Part shown: positions 45,411-53,661 of the stretch, in pieces
Layout of the letters: every line of letters begins with the position of its first letter
Position numbering within the stretch: position 1 is the stretch's first letter
Source: Paraclostridium dentum
GTDB taxonomy: Bacteria > Bacillota > Clostridia > Peptostreptococcales > Peptostreptococcaceae
DNA length: 64,000 nt
Assembly (NCBI RefSeq): GCF_012922555.1
Contig: NZ_WIPK01000002.1
Location: 248,001 to 312,000 of the forward strand
Direction of reading: 5' to 3'
The notes under the pieces: generated by a model
Database searches by the model: none
Seen by the model: the letters and a program-made list of their open reading frames with translations, nothing else
What the model was told of the DNA's origin: nothing
Translations under genes and position numbers: made by a program

Positions 45411-45666
45411 ATATGTACCTCCTAAATTTATTATCTAGGTAAGATTAGCACAGGCAGTTTTAAGTAGGAAAATAAAGTACTTGAAGAATAGAGTTGAAAG
45501 GATTCATTAAATAGGAAAAAATTTATAAGATTACTTAAGAATAAAAAATTAACTAATAGTTAAAAAAATTAAACTATCCTTTAACTATGGATCCATTGTT
45601 TAGAAATTTACATGAAGGTATAATTAAATCACTAGATAAAAAAGATAAATTAAAAGGAGAATAGTA

Positions 45667-46728
45667 ATGGAATTACATATTGGGGAAGTTATATATAAAT
45701 TAAGAAAAGAAAAAGGGATTAAACAAGAGGTACTCGCAGATGCAGTGGGGGTATCTGTAGCAGCTGTATCAAAATGGGAAAGTAAGAAGTCTTATCCAGA
45801 TATAACTTTACTACCTTCTATTGCTAGATTTTTTAATACTACTACAGATAGACTTTTAAGTTATGAAATAGAAATTTCTAATGATGAAGTTATGAATCTT
45901 ATGAAAAAATGTGCAGCTATATTTGAGAAAGAAAGCATTGAAAATGGAATAAGAGCTTGTGAAGGTTACATAAGACAACATCCAAATAACATGTTCTTAA
46001 AATTTAGAGCAGGTTCTTTATATATGATGTCTTTAGCTAGTGCGACAAGTGAAGACGAAGCCAAAATTATGATTAACAAGGCTATAAAATTATTAGAGAT
46101 ATCTTCTAATAGTGATATACAGGAAATAAGCGAATCTTCAAAATACATATTAAGTAGTTTATATACTATGAATGAACAAGAAGATAAGGCCGAAGAGGTT
46201 TTACTAAGTTTGCCTAAGGTTAATATGAATAGAGAAGATATGTTGGTTGGACTATATATTAATCAAGGTAAATATGATAAAGCAAAAAAGAGTTTAAGAG
46301 ATTTAACATATAAAAAATTGAGTAATATAATAATTTCATTAGATGGATATGTTAGTTTATTTTTCAAGGAAGATGATATGATAAAAGCTAAAGAAGTTTT
46401 ATATATCAAAGATAAACTTTTAGAGATATTTGACTTAGAAAATATATATTACAATAGTAGAAATTTAATGTTTTCAGATATATATGTAAAAGAGAAAGAT
46501 ATAGATAGAGCTTTAGATTGCATAGAAAATATTATAGATAACATAGATAAGGATTATAACTTTAAAAATCACTTGCTATTTGAAGGAATAGAATTATTTG
46601 AAGGAGTTCACTCTAAACAATATCAAATAATAAATTTAAAAAAATTATTAATGACTGACGATAGATATGAGTTTTTAAAGAATAATGCAAGATATAAAAA
46701 TATAGTTAAGCAGTTAGAAAATATATAA
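45667..46728 (+). CDS. XRE-family regulator with TPR-like C-terminus
   Basis: 353 residues. HTH at 5-60 ('IGEVIYKLRKEKGIKQEVLA', 'VSVAAVSKWESKKSYPD'), then helical TPR-like repeats with 'NQGKYDKAKKSLRDL' and 'KEKDIDRALDCIENI'. This layout is typical of clostridial regulators that may bind peptides or proteins. RBS AAAGGAGAATAGT. Targets unknown; the toxin/antisense pair follows. Confidence 0.85.
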   Translation: MELHIGEVIYKLRKEKGIKQEVLADAVGVSVAAVSKWESKKSYPDITLLPSIARFFNTTTDRLLSYEIEISNDEVMNLMKKCAAIFEKESIENGIRACEGYIRQHPNNMFLKFRAGSLYMMSLASATSEDEAKIMINKAIKLLEISSNSDIQEISESSKYILSSLYTMNEQEDKAEEVLLSLPKVNMNREDMLVGLYINQGKYDKAKKSLRDLTYKKLSNIIISLDGYVSLFFKEDDMIKAKEVLYIKDKLLEIFDLENIYYNSRNLMFSDIYVKEKDIDRALDCIENIIDNIDKDYNFKNHLLFEGIELFEGVHSKQYQIINLKKLLMTDDRYEFLKNNARYKNIVKQLENI

Positions 46729-46894
46729 TATATCGTGCTGATTATATTTAAATAAGCTAAATAGAATTAAATGAGAGCATGAAATTAAGAAAAATAGTTT
46801 TAACATTAGTAGTATATATGACGCTAAATTAATTTTTAAGATTGCGAAGTTAAATAAGAATGCAAATAGTAGTTTATTTTTAATATATTTGTAG

Positions 46895-46900
46895 TATAAT
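46895..46900 (+). promoter_or_regulatory. -10 element of antisense RNA
   Basis: TATAAT preceded by TAG; -35 weak (TTTATT at 46873). Predicted start near 46907. Confidence 0.45.
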
Positions 46901-46906
46901 ATAAGT

Positions 46907-47052
46907 ATTAACATGTAAAAAAAGAAACTATAGTCTAGTGGAATAGAGTGTGGTTTCTATGTATTAAATAGAATAACTAATTCTTTCTATTGTGATCACA
47001 TTTATCACAATAGCTACCACTCTTTCTATTGCCAGTAGAAGAGTGGTTTTTT
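46907..47052 (+). ncRNA. Putative type I antitoxin antisense RNA
   Basis: A ~145-nt transcript from TATAAT at 46895 to a terminator ACCACTCTT/AAGAGTGGT with six Ts (47016-47052). Its 3' half is antisense to codons ~27-51 of the small toxin gene. Its 5' end forms a hairpin using AGAAAC...GGTTTCT. No protein is encoded. Layout matches type I pairs of C. difficile. Confidence 0.6.
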
Positions 47053-47132
47053 AATGTATCGTATAAGTAACAAGTCAGTATACCAATTATTATGGTATCT
47101 GAATTGTGTAATAACAATTTAAAAATTTCCAT
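46977..47132 (-). CDS. Small hydrophobic type I toxin
   Basis: 51 residues, 'MEIFKLLLHNSDTIIIGILT' then 'CYLYDTLKNHSSTGNRKSG' and a polar Cys/His/Lys tail. A hydrophobic N-terminal helix plus 'KNHSS...RKSG' resembles membrane toxins of C. difficile type I systems. Strong RBS GAAAGGAGGTG, 8 nt from the ATG. -10 TATAAT on the minus strand at 47221-47216. The antisense RNA overlaps its 3' half. Confidence 0.7.
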   Translation of the reverse strand: MEIFKLLLHNSDTIIIGILTCYLYDTLKNHSSTGNRKSGSYCDKCDHNRKN

Positions 47133-47314
47133 ACCATTCACCTCCTTTCATTAGAAAGTAGGTATTTATCTGTATAGAAATCCACCACTCTTAAACTATA
47201 GTTTCTCAGAACCTAATTATATCATATTTTAAAACTGTATTATATAAAAACATAGTATATAAATCACGATAAGAGTTAATAATCCTTATATAAGAAATAA
47301 TAAGGAGTGGTAGT

Positions 47315-47593
47315 ATGAGTTCATTTGAAGGTTTATATACATTTGCAGATGTAGCTAGTATGTATAATATAGATCAATCAACATTAAGACATAACGTTGG
47401 GAGTAGATTTGTTGATGGAGAAGATGTTAAGAAGTTAGGTAAAACTTGGATAGTTAGAGAAGAAGCTTTAGTAAGAGAATTTGGGTTTATTCCAGAAAAT
47501 AATGAAGAAGCTCCTAATGTAAGAAAAAAGCCAGGAAGAAAAAGTGCATTTGATAAGTGTAAAGAAGCTTACTTAAACGGTGAGATTAAATAA
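47315..47593 (+). CDS. Small DNA-binding-like protein of the island
   Basis: 92 residues. 'LYTFADVASMYNIDQSTLRH' looks like a MerR/excisionase-type HTH for 'FADVASMYNIDQSTLR', followed by 'RFVDGEDVKKLGKTWIVREE' and a basic 'RKKPGRKSAFD' tail. It may be an excisionase or regulator; the family is not certain. RBS AAGGAGTGGT. A two-hairpin 3' region follows, ending transcription. Confidence 0.65.
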   Translation: MSSFEGLYTFADVASMYNIDQSTLRHNVGSRFVDGEDVKKLGKTWIVREEALVREFGFIPENNEEAPNVRKKPGRKSAFDKCKEAYLNGEIK

Positions 47594-47600
47594 TAATGTT

Positions 47601-47697
47601 AGATATCATCTCTTGCAGACATGATATCTTTAGATTTATATAAAAAGTAAGGAACAAGGCAAGAATGCAAAGAACGCATACTTGCCTTGTTCTTTTG
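47601..47697 (+). terminator. Two-hairpin 3' element
   Basis: Hairpin AGATATCAT/ATGATATCT (47601-47629), then GAACAAGGCAAG/CTTGCCTTGTTC (47652-47692) with a T-run. A homologous pair with different stem bases lies at 50641-50735. Confidence 0.7.
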
Positions 47698-47811
47698 TAA
47701 ACTAAACTGAATTTAAAATAAACCTGATATAAGGATAAAGGTTATAGATAAAGAACTGTATAATATATGTATAGAGTTAAATATAAGTTTAGATTTATGG
47801 AGGTGTATTTA

Positions 47812-48069
47812 ATGTTAGAAGAATTGACTTTAGAGGATATACCAAAAACACATAAGGATATTGCTGAATATATAGGAATAGATGCTTTTAAGAAGCTGGT
47901 TGAGTTACTAGGAGGGAGTTCTTTATATATACCTAAAGAAGCCTCTTTGACTAGACCAATTAGAAATAGAGTTATTAGAGAAAAGTTTAATGGAGATTAT
48001 AGAGTGTTGGCTAGAAAGTATGATATAAGTGAAGCTCAAGTTAGAAATATATTAGGGGAAATGCATTAA
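47812..48069 (+). CDS. Mor-like transcription activator family protein
   Basis: Start 47812 follows GGAGGTGTATTTA (85 residues). 'IAEYIGIDAFKKLVELLGGS', 'YIPKEASLTRPIRNRVIREK' and the HTH 'YRVLARKYDISEAQVRNIL' match the Mor/C family of Mu-like phages, which activate middle or late genes. Supports a phage origin of this stretch. Confidence 0.88.
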   Translation: MLEELTLEDIPKTHKDIAEYIGIDAFKKLVELLGGSSLYIPKEASLTRPIRNRVIREKFNGDYRVLARKYDISEAQVRNILGEMH

Positions 48070-48157
48070 AAAATATTTATAATTCAAAAGTTAAAACAAT
48101 CGATAATGTGATTTATCTTAGATGTAAAGAAAGTTAATATAATAAATTTTATTAGGG

Positions 48158-48514
48158 GTGAGATCTATAAATAGTTTAGTTATCGACGGAGATTATAAAC
48201 ATTCGTTTATTTCAACATCTAAAGAATCAGGAAGTTTAAGGATAGAGGGAAAACAATCTAGTATTGAACTTTCTAAAAGTAATATTGATAAATATGACAT
48301 AGTATATATAGAGTACAAAAAAAGTATTATTGATATAGTATCAAGGGTTTTTATATGTTGCTATTTCATAGGTATATTGGGGATATTAGCTGGATTTACG
48401 GCTAATAATGCATACGAATCATATAAAATAATTGATGTTGAATTTAAAGATGGAAAGAAAAGTAGGATTAAAATTAATAAGAAACAATTCAAGCAATTGC
48501 TTGGAATAATCTAA
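48158..48514 (+). CDS. Single-helix membrane protein, unknown
   Basis: 118 residues from a GTG at 48158 inside AGGGGTGAG; the true start may be a nearby non-ATG codon, since that purine run looks like the ribosome site itself. Polar N-terminal half, one helix ('VFICCYFIGILGILAGF'), basic C-terminus. PH-like domain proteins of phage islands look similar, but I make no call. Confidence 0.5.
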   Translation: MRSINSLVIDGDYKHSFISTSKESGSLRIEGKQSSIELSKSNIDKYDIVYIEYKKSIIDIVSRVFICCYFIGILGILAGFTANNAYESYKIIDVEFKDGKKSRIKINKKQFKQLLGII

Positions 48515-48716
48515 CTTTTATGCAATTAGCCAGATTATATAAATTTGATATGATAATATACAATTGTTAATATGTAATTATAAAATATAATAGTTAATAA
48601 CATTGGAATCAATTTTATAACTATGGAATGAAATTCATTAACTTACATTTATTAGGGATTAGATGGATAGGAAATATGCACCAATATAAAAATAAAAAAT
48701 AATAAGGGGTTAAAAT

Positions 48717-49190
48717 ATGAAGAATGAAGATAAATCAGTAAAGAATATGTGGGAGAGCTATCTAAACTCCATGGGGGAGTGTAGTAAGAGTAGTAATAAA
48801 GTTTATGATTCATGGCATTTTTGTGATAATGAAAAAAGTGCTAATAAGCTAGCAGATTTAGTATTAGATGGAGTAAAAAAAGGAACTACATCACTTTATG
48901 ATTTATATAAGGTAGACAATGAACCAATACCAAAAAAAGATGAATATAGTGTTGTTACAGATTGGAATGGTATTGCAAAATGTGTTATAAGAACAAAAGA
49001 GATTTTTGTATTACCATTTACAGATGTAGATGAAAGACTTGCGAGTATAGAGGGAGAGGGAGATAAATCTTTAAGATACTGGAGAGAAGCACACATAGAT
49101 TTCTTTAAAAGAGAACTAGAAGCATTAAATATGGAATTTATAGAGGATATGTTAGTTGTATTTGAGGAATTTGAAGTAGTATACAAATAA
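48717..49190 (+). CDS. ASCH-domain protein
   Basis: 157 residues. 'SWHFCDNEKSANKLADLVLD', 'GVKKGTTSLYDLYKVD', 'DWNGIAKCVIRTKEIFVLPF' and 'WREAHIDFFKRELEAL' match ASCH proteins of the YqfB-like group, a PUA-like fold binding RNA or hydrolysing modified nucleosides. RBS AAGGGGTTAAAAT. A terminator (49229-49275) follows. Confidence 0.85.
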   Translation: MKNEDKSVKNMWESYLNSMGECSKSSNKVYDSWHFCDNEKSANKLADLVLDGVKKGTTSLYDLYKVDNEPIPKKDEYSVVTDWNGIAKCVIRTKEIFVLPFTDVDERLASIEGEGDKSLRYWREAHIDFFKRELEALNMEFIEDMLVVFEEFEVVYK

Positions 49191-49228
49191 AAATCGATAT
49201 GTCAAAAAGTATGATGAAAAAATAAGAT

Positions 49229-49275
49229 ATTATTAAAGAGTGCTAATAGTTTTCCTCTTTAATAATACTTTTTAG
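49229..49275 (+). terminator. Terminator after the ASCH gene
   Basis: 12-bp stem ATTATTAAAGAG/CTCTTTAATAAT with T-rich tail. Confidence 0.75.
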
Positions 49276-49318
49276 TACGAAATATATTAAGATTATAATA
49301 TATTAAAAAAACAAAAGC

Positions 49319-49531
49319 TTACATATCGTCATCAATATATTCTAGAATATCACCAGGCTGACATTCTAGTACTTTACAAAGTTCATTTAAAGTTGAAAAC
49401 CTAATTGCTTTGGCTTTGTTATTTTTTAATATAGATAAGTTCGCATTTGTAATATCAATTTTTTTTGCTAAATCTTTAAGTGTAATTTTTCTTTTAGCCA
49501 TTACTATATCTAAGTTAACTATTATACCCAT
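49319..49531 (-). CDS. Cro/C1-type HTH regulator (YozG-like)
   Basis: 70 residues: 'IVNLDIVMAKRKITLKDLAK', 'DITNANLSILKNNKAKAIRF', 'CKVLECQPGDILEY'. This is the standard partner of DUF2975 membrane proteins; it begins 10 nt after that gene. RBS is not strong. Likely regulates its own operon. Confidence 0.88.
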   Translation of the reverse strand: MGIIVNLDIVMAKRKITLKDLAKKIDITNANLSILKNNKAKAIRFSTLNELCKVLECQPGDILEYIDDDM

Positions 49532-49541
49532 TGTATTTCTC

Positions 49542-50024
49542 TTATACAGTTAAATCATTTTCATTTTTTATTGTTGTTGCTTCATTAATAGTATCTCCAA
49601 TAACAAAGCATAAAAGAGCTAATATAAAATATATAGCCATTTGTGGTGTAATAAAAATTCCTGGGAATAAATCTATTATTCTCATTCCTGTTACACCATT
49701 ACATAACATACAGATATAATTTAGTGCTAAGTTTATAAATAGTAAATACCCTAATTTTCTAAATCGTTTTGTATTTTCTGTTATAAAAATGTTTGTTCCA
49801 GAGCTATCTACTATTTTTAATAATATAATAAACATAATAAAATAAGATACTCCTACTAAAAATATACTTATTGCAGATACTAACTTATTTGCATTTCCGA
49901 AGCTTCCTAAAATATATGGAATTCCCCCAAATATACTAAGTATAAGCATTATCCCCCACATAAAAATTGATACTGTTAATGCATAATATAGCGTATTCTT
50001 TGTTTTTCTTGAATTATTTAACAT
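49542..50024 (-). CDS. DUF2975 membrane protein
   Basis: 160 residues, four membrane helices. 'FRKLGYLLFINLALNYICML' and the regular spacing with a YozG-like HTH gene give the DUF2975 call. Function unknown; the pair is often found in Firmicute accessory regions. RBS AAAGGGGGCATTTTTC. Confidence 0.85.
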   Translation of the reverse strand: MLNNSRKTKNTLYYALTVSIFMWGIMLILSIFGGIPYILGSFGNANKLVSAISIFLVGVSYFIMFIILLKIVDSSGTNIFITENTKRFRKLGYLLFINLALNYICMLCNGVTGMRIIDLFPGIFITPQMAIYFILALLCFVIGDTINEATTIKNENDLTV

Positions 50025-50162
50025 GAAAAATGCCCCCTTTTATTTTATTATACCACTACTATTATTCCTTAACAATAACATATTATTGTTTATCAATAAA
50101 AATATTGGGGCTAAATTTGGTAATAAGATATATACTGTCTTGCAAATTGGAGGTACCTATTC

Positions 50163-50489
50163 TTATTTCTTTCTATATTTTCCTTCAATTTTTATTGTAT
50201 AGACAGTCATTAATATAATAACTTCTAAAATAGTACCTATCAATGTAATTATTATAAATGGAGAGTTTTGCTCTCCTAATAATGGTATTCCTAATAATAT
50301 AAAGAAAAAACCATATATACACCATAGCTTTCCTAAGGATTTGTTATACGCTTTTATATTTTTCACTTCTATTGAAGGTGTTTTTCCATTTGTCCAAAAA
50401 CCAATAGCGATTTCTTTTTTAGATTTAATACAGTAAATTCCTTCCCCAATAAAAAACATTCCCGACAGTGTCCATATTATAAACCCCAT
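50163..50489 (-). CDS. DUF3784-like membrane protein
   Basis: 108 residues, three membrane helices. 'AIGFWTNGKTPSIEVKNIKA' then 'YNKSLGKLWCIYGFFFI' fits DUF3784. RBS AAAGGGGGTAAAGC. It is upstream of the DUF2975 pair on the same strand, 138 nt apart. Confidence 0.75.
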   Translation of the reverse strand: MGFIIWTLSGMFFIGEGIYCIKSKKEIAIGFWTNGKTPSIEVKNIKAYNKSLGKLWCIYGFFFILLGIPLLGEQNSPFIIITLIGTILEVIILMTVYTIKIEGKYRKK

Positions 50490-50619
50490 TGCTTTACCCC
50501 CTTTTATTTATTAGATTTATACAATATCAAAAATCTCTTTGTTTCATATTATATGTCAATCGTGTACTTGCTTTCATTATAGTTCTATCTTAATTTATTT
50601 ATTACATTTAATCTTACGA

Positions 50620-50900
50620 TACCAGAAATTGATAAATGATAGAATCATATCTTACAGACAAGATTCTTAAATTATATAAAAAATATAAGGGCAAGAATAC
50701 ACACGATAAAGAATGTGCGTATACTTGCCTTTGTTTATTTAAGAGTAGATTTAAAATTGAAAGTCCACGTAAGGGCATAAAAGCATTGCTTCGCTATGCC
50801 CTTACATTCATATCAAAAGACCAGTTGGAAATTGATAAAAATTTGTGGGCCTTGAATAAGTTATATATTAAATGAGAGTTAGTAGGTATTCGCCCTTAAG
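50620..50900 (+). other. Structured non-coding stretch with hairpins
   Basis: Holds AGAATC/GATTCT (50641-50667), AAGGGCAAG/CTTGCCTTT (50687-50732), homologous in layout to the 3' element at 47601-47697, and GTAAGGGCATA/TATGCCCTTAC (about 50769-50806). A 79-codon frame (50636-50875) runs through all hairpins, has no ribosome site and is not a convincing gene. Confidence 0.5.
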
Positions 50901-50942
50901 CTTATAAGGGGGAAGTTGTACATTAGGATATTAGTTTTTATA

Positions 50943-50976
50943 CCCCAGGATATTTTTGGTCCTGGGGATTTTATTT
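50943..50976 (+). terminator. Terminator-like hairpin
   Basis: CCCCAGGA/TCCTGGGG with ATTTTATTTT after it on the plus strand; next to the stop of the minus-strand gene. Confidence 0.65.
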
Positions 50977-51236
50977 TATGCAAGTACAGATCTTTTTTCA
51001 ATGCTTTCCTGGAGTGTTTTTGATAGTATGTTTTTAACTTTTGACTCATTCATACCATTTATTATGTATTTAACTTTTCCTTCTGGATGCTTGGTATCTT
51101 CTAAAACTCTCGTTACTAAAGTTCCTTCTTTTCTTATTATTTTTAAAGATTTATCAATTTCTGAATATAGTTCCTTTGCTTGTTCTCTTTTTGTTATTAT
51201 AACGCAAGCTTCTTTATTTATTTTTTCTACTCTCAT
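50976..51236 (-). CDS. Small soluble protein, unknown
   Basis: 86 residues, charged: 'CVIITKREQAKELYSEIDKS', 'GTLVTRVLEDTKHPEGKVKY', C-terminal helix 'NESKVKNILSKTLQESIEKR'. Strong RBS TGGAGGTCC before the ATG. No family recognised; the alternation of strands suggests a small beta-alpha fold. Confidence 0.6.
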   Translation of the reverse strand: MRVEKINKEACVIITKREQAKELYSEIDKSLKIIRKEGTLVTRVLEDTKHPEGKVKYIINGMNESKVKNILSKTLQESIEKRSVLA

Positions 51237-51390
51237 TTTGGACCTCCATAGCTCTACTTTGTATATAGTTAGTTTCCCCTATATAGTGTTTTTTATGTAT
51301 GAAATTTATATATATTTTTCACTGTATATTACATATTGCAACTGATACAGGGAAAAATAAGTGTAAGGAAATTATATGGAGGAATTAAAA

Positions 51391-51534
51391 ATGGTTAAGG
51401 TATTTGATAGAGAAGAATTTGTATAGGAAGTATTTGAAATGGAAGCTGAATACTTGGAGCGGTTTGGATTGAAAGATATTTGTTAGGATATAGAAGATAT
51501 TAAATTAGATATAGGGTTTGGCTCTGTTATATAA
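51391..51534 (+). pseudogene. Small gene broken by two in-frame TAG codons
   Basis: A clear ribosome site TGGAGGAATTAAAA precedes ATG 51391. The frame reads 'MVKVFDREEFV', TAG (51424), 'EVFEMEAEYLERFGLKDIC', TAG (51484), 'DIEDIKLDIGFGSVI', TAA (51532). Codon character stays coding throughout. Terminator at 51557-51612 follows. Probable recent pseudogene of unknown family. Confidence 0.55.
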
Positions 51535-51556
51535 TTTAGTAATAATTATAGGATAA

Positions 51557-51612
51557 AAATAACCAAATATTAGTATTCGTAATATCTTGAATGCTAATAT
51601 TTGGTTATTTAT
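51557..51612 (+). terminator. Long terminator-like hairpin
   Basis: 17-bp arms AAATAACCAAATATTAG and CTAATATTTGGTTATTT, 20-nt loop. Confidence 0.7.
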
Positions 51613-51690
51613 GTAATGTACTATGAAATTGTTCGTAATATATTAATATTGATCACTTAATCAGATTTACAAATTAGAAGTTGTATTTAA

Positions 51691-52179
51691 TTAGATTTGC
51701 ACAATATTAACTTTATTTCCATGTTCTTTTATAATATTAATTAAATCTTCTGTTTTTAACCACACTGTTGCTGTATTATCATTTGGATGAATTCCAATAA
51801 GACCTGGTGATTCGATAAAATCTTCGTCAATGAATACCTCTACTTTTATTTCTTTATCATTTAATATACCTAACGGTGTTACTGAACCTGGTATCAAATT
51901 CATTACTCTCATTAAATCATTTTCTGATGCAAAACTCAACGAGCGAGTATTGTTCTTTTGTCTAAATTCTTTTAAATTTACTCTTTTATATCCTTTTACC
52001 GTTATAATATAGTAATTTCTTTTTTTATCATCACGAAGAAAAAGATTTTTTGCATCACCTTCTGGATAAGGAATATCAATTTGAGAAAGTTCTTTCATAT
52101 TATAAACAGCTTCGTGTTCTGTAATTTCATGCCAAATATTTTTTTCTTTTAAATAATCATAAATTTCTTGCTTATTCAT
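51691..52179 (-). CDS. YbaK/ProX-type aminoacyl-tRNA deacylase
   Basis: 162 residues. 'YDYLKEKNIWHEITEHEAVY', 'GDAKNLFLRDDKKRNYYII', 'FASENDLMRVMNLIPGSVTP' and 'GLIGIHPNDNTATVWLK' match ProX/PrdX proteins, which hydrolyse Ala-tRNA-Pro or similar mischarged tRNA. Stand-alone trans-editing enzyme. RBS AGTGAGATGAAATT. Confidence 0.92.
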   Translation of the reverse strand: MNKQEIYDYLKEKNIWHEITEHEAVYNMKELSQIDIPYPEGDAKNLFLRDDKKRNYYIITVKGYKRVNLKEFRQKNNTRSLSFASENDLMRVMNLIPGSVTPLGILNDKEIKVEVFIDEDFIESPGLIGIHPNDNTATVWLKTEDLINIIKEHGNKVNIVQI

Positions 52180-52679
52180 AATTTCATCTCACTTTCAAAT
52201 TTCTATATCATTAATTCACAATATTTAAGCCATTTGTCCAATGTCAATTTAGTATTTGAGAAAGGTGAAGAAGTGAACTCCTCGAATTTGCAAAGACATC
52301 TCTTTCATAGGTATCTTCGTCTACCATTAGATTTGCCATTTTTATTAATATCCTTGCACTGGCATTTATATTTACATTAGGCCTAATATTAGGTATCCTT
52401 TCTACAATATCGTAACGTATAGTTATTATCTATATTATAATCTACTTTTAGTATTATTAATAACGAAATTGTATAAGATACCCTAGGGGTTAAAGATTTT
52501 AATAGTAATGAACAGAGAGAGAATTCTATGGAAAATAAAGAAATTCATTTTTAAAGGAATAAATCAGTTGGAGGTATTTGAAACTCATATAGTGATTTAT
52601 ACAATTAAGTCTTAAGCATAATCTATTTAATAAAAATATGGTAAAATAAGGATACAAAAACTTTGCGGAGGTAATGAAA
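52180..52679 (+). other. Gene-poor stretch with coding debris
   Basis: About 500 nt with no convincing gene. At 52326-52400 one frame reads as a short hydrophobic segment ('INILALAFIFTLGLILGIL'), perhaps the remnant of a membrane gene; no start or ribosome site goes with it. Confidence 0.4.
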
Positions 52680-53066
52680 ATGAAATCATATATGTTTCCA
52701 TGTAATTTAGAGAAATACGATATTTTAGGAAGCTTTTTAAAAAATGGATTCGTTGATTATGGTACTAATTTAAACTTAGAGATAGGAGATATTGTTTATT
52801 TATACAATGGAGCTCCGTATAGTGCAATATTTCTAAAATGCCAAGTGAGATCAATCTTAGACAGAAAAGATACGATTGATGATGATGAGTTCAGCAAAAG
52901 TGAAGTTAAGGCAAAATCCAAGTATGTTAGACTTATGCCTATAAAAAATTATTTAAGTAAAAAAGATTTAGTTTCTAGTGATGAACTATCTAAACGTGGA
53001 GTTAAGGGGTATAATATACAAATTCAATTAAAAGATGAAACTGTTGGATACATTGAAAGTATTTAA
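52680..53066 (+). CDS. EVE/PUA-like domain protein
   Basis: Start 52680 lies 7 nt after GGAGG (128 residues); the ATG at 52674 is too close. 'MFPCNLEKYDILGSFLKNGF', 'IGDIVYLYNGAPYSAIFLKC', 'VRLMPIKNYL' look like an EVE or PUA-fold reader of modified bases. It is next to the type I restriction operon but separated by a terminator and ~600 nt. The fold call is tentative. Confidence 0.55.
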   Translation: MKSYMFPCNLEKYDILGSFLKNGFVDYGTNLNLEIGDIVYLYNGAPYSAIFLKCQVRSILDRKDTIDDDEFSKSEVKAKSKYVRLMPIKNYLSKKDLVSSDELSKRGVKGYNIQIQLKDETVGYIESI

Positions 53067-53093
53067 TTAAGTTTATTATAGAAACAATATTAA

Positions 53094-53128
53094 AAAAGCT
53101 TATAGCTTAGAGTTAGCTATGAGCTTTT
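53094..53128 (+). terminator. Terminator after the EVE-like gene
   Basis: AAAAGCTTATAGCT/AGCTATGAGCTTTT, 14-bp stem with one mismatch, 7-nt loop. Confidence 0.8.
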
Positions 53129-53661
53129 CATTGCTCAAAAACATATATTTAAGTAAAAAAATTGATTAAGAGAAAAAGATAGATATACATTTATAGCCTA
53201 ATTAAAAAAGAGAATAGTATACATACTATGAGGATTATTTAAAATTGAAGTAGTAAAAAAGAATAATAAAACTTTATTATGTATTAAGCAAATAATTTGG
53301 AATTAGGTAGAACATTAGATTTAATATCTGATGCTTATTATAGAAAAAATCGGAAGAGGTTACTAATACAAATTATAAGAAGGTAAATTTTCTAAATTAG
53401 CATGTACTGAATTTATAAAATAATTTTAAATTAAGTGTAAATAGATATATAATACAACTAGAAGAAAAATCAAAGGTACACAGGCCATTAAAAGAAGAAA
53501 TAAAGAAATTATAAAAAAGCTAAAGAATATACAAATAGAAATAAATAATTACATTTAAAGTATACGAGATAATTTTAGGCAAAGATAATAATTTATTTAT
53601 ACATTTTAAATATAGATGTGTACGTAAATTCAAATATTAATATATATAGGAGAAACAGCAA
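53129..53661 (+). other. Decayed coding stretch upstream of hsdM
   Basis: No intact gene. At about 53291-53385 one frame reads 'NNLELGRTLDLISDAYYRKN' and other frames continue coding-like text broken by stops, suggesting an eroded gene. The hsd promoter should lie in the last 100 nt; no clear consensus is seen. Confidence 0.4.

Noticed and set aside
45587-45664. 25-codon frame directly before the XRE gene
   Set aside because: Its codons look plausible but there is no ribosome site, and it contains the XRE gene's own site; too short to call.
50636-50875. 79-codon plus-strand frame
   Set aside because: No ribosome site, crosses three hairpins whose layout is conserved at 47601-47697, and matches no family; treated as structured non-coding DNA.
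51424-51486. TAG stop-codon reassignment
   Set aside because: Many normal genes here end in TAG (for example 7159, 9337, 10245), so TAG is a working stop codon.
53281-53560. Intact gene upstream of hsdM
   Set aside because: Coding-like text is broken by many stops and frame changes; at most debris.
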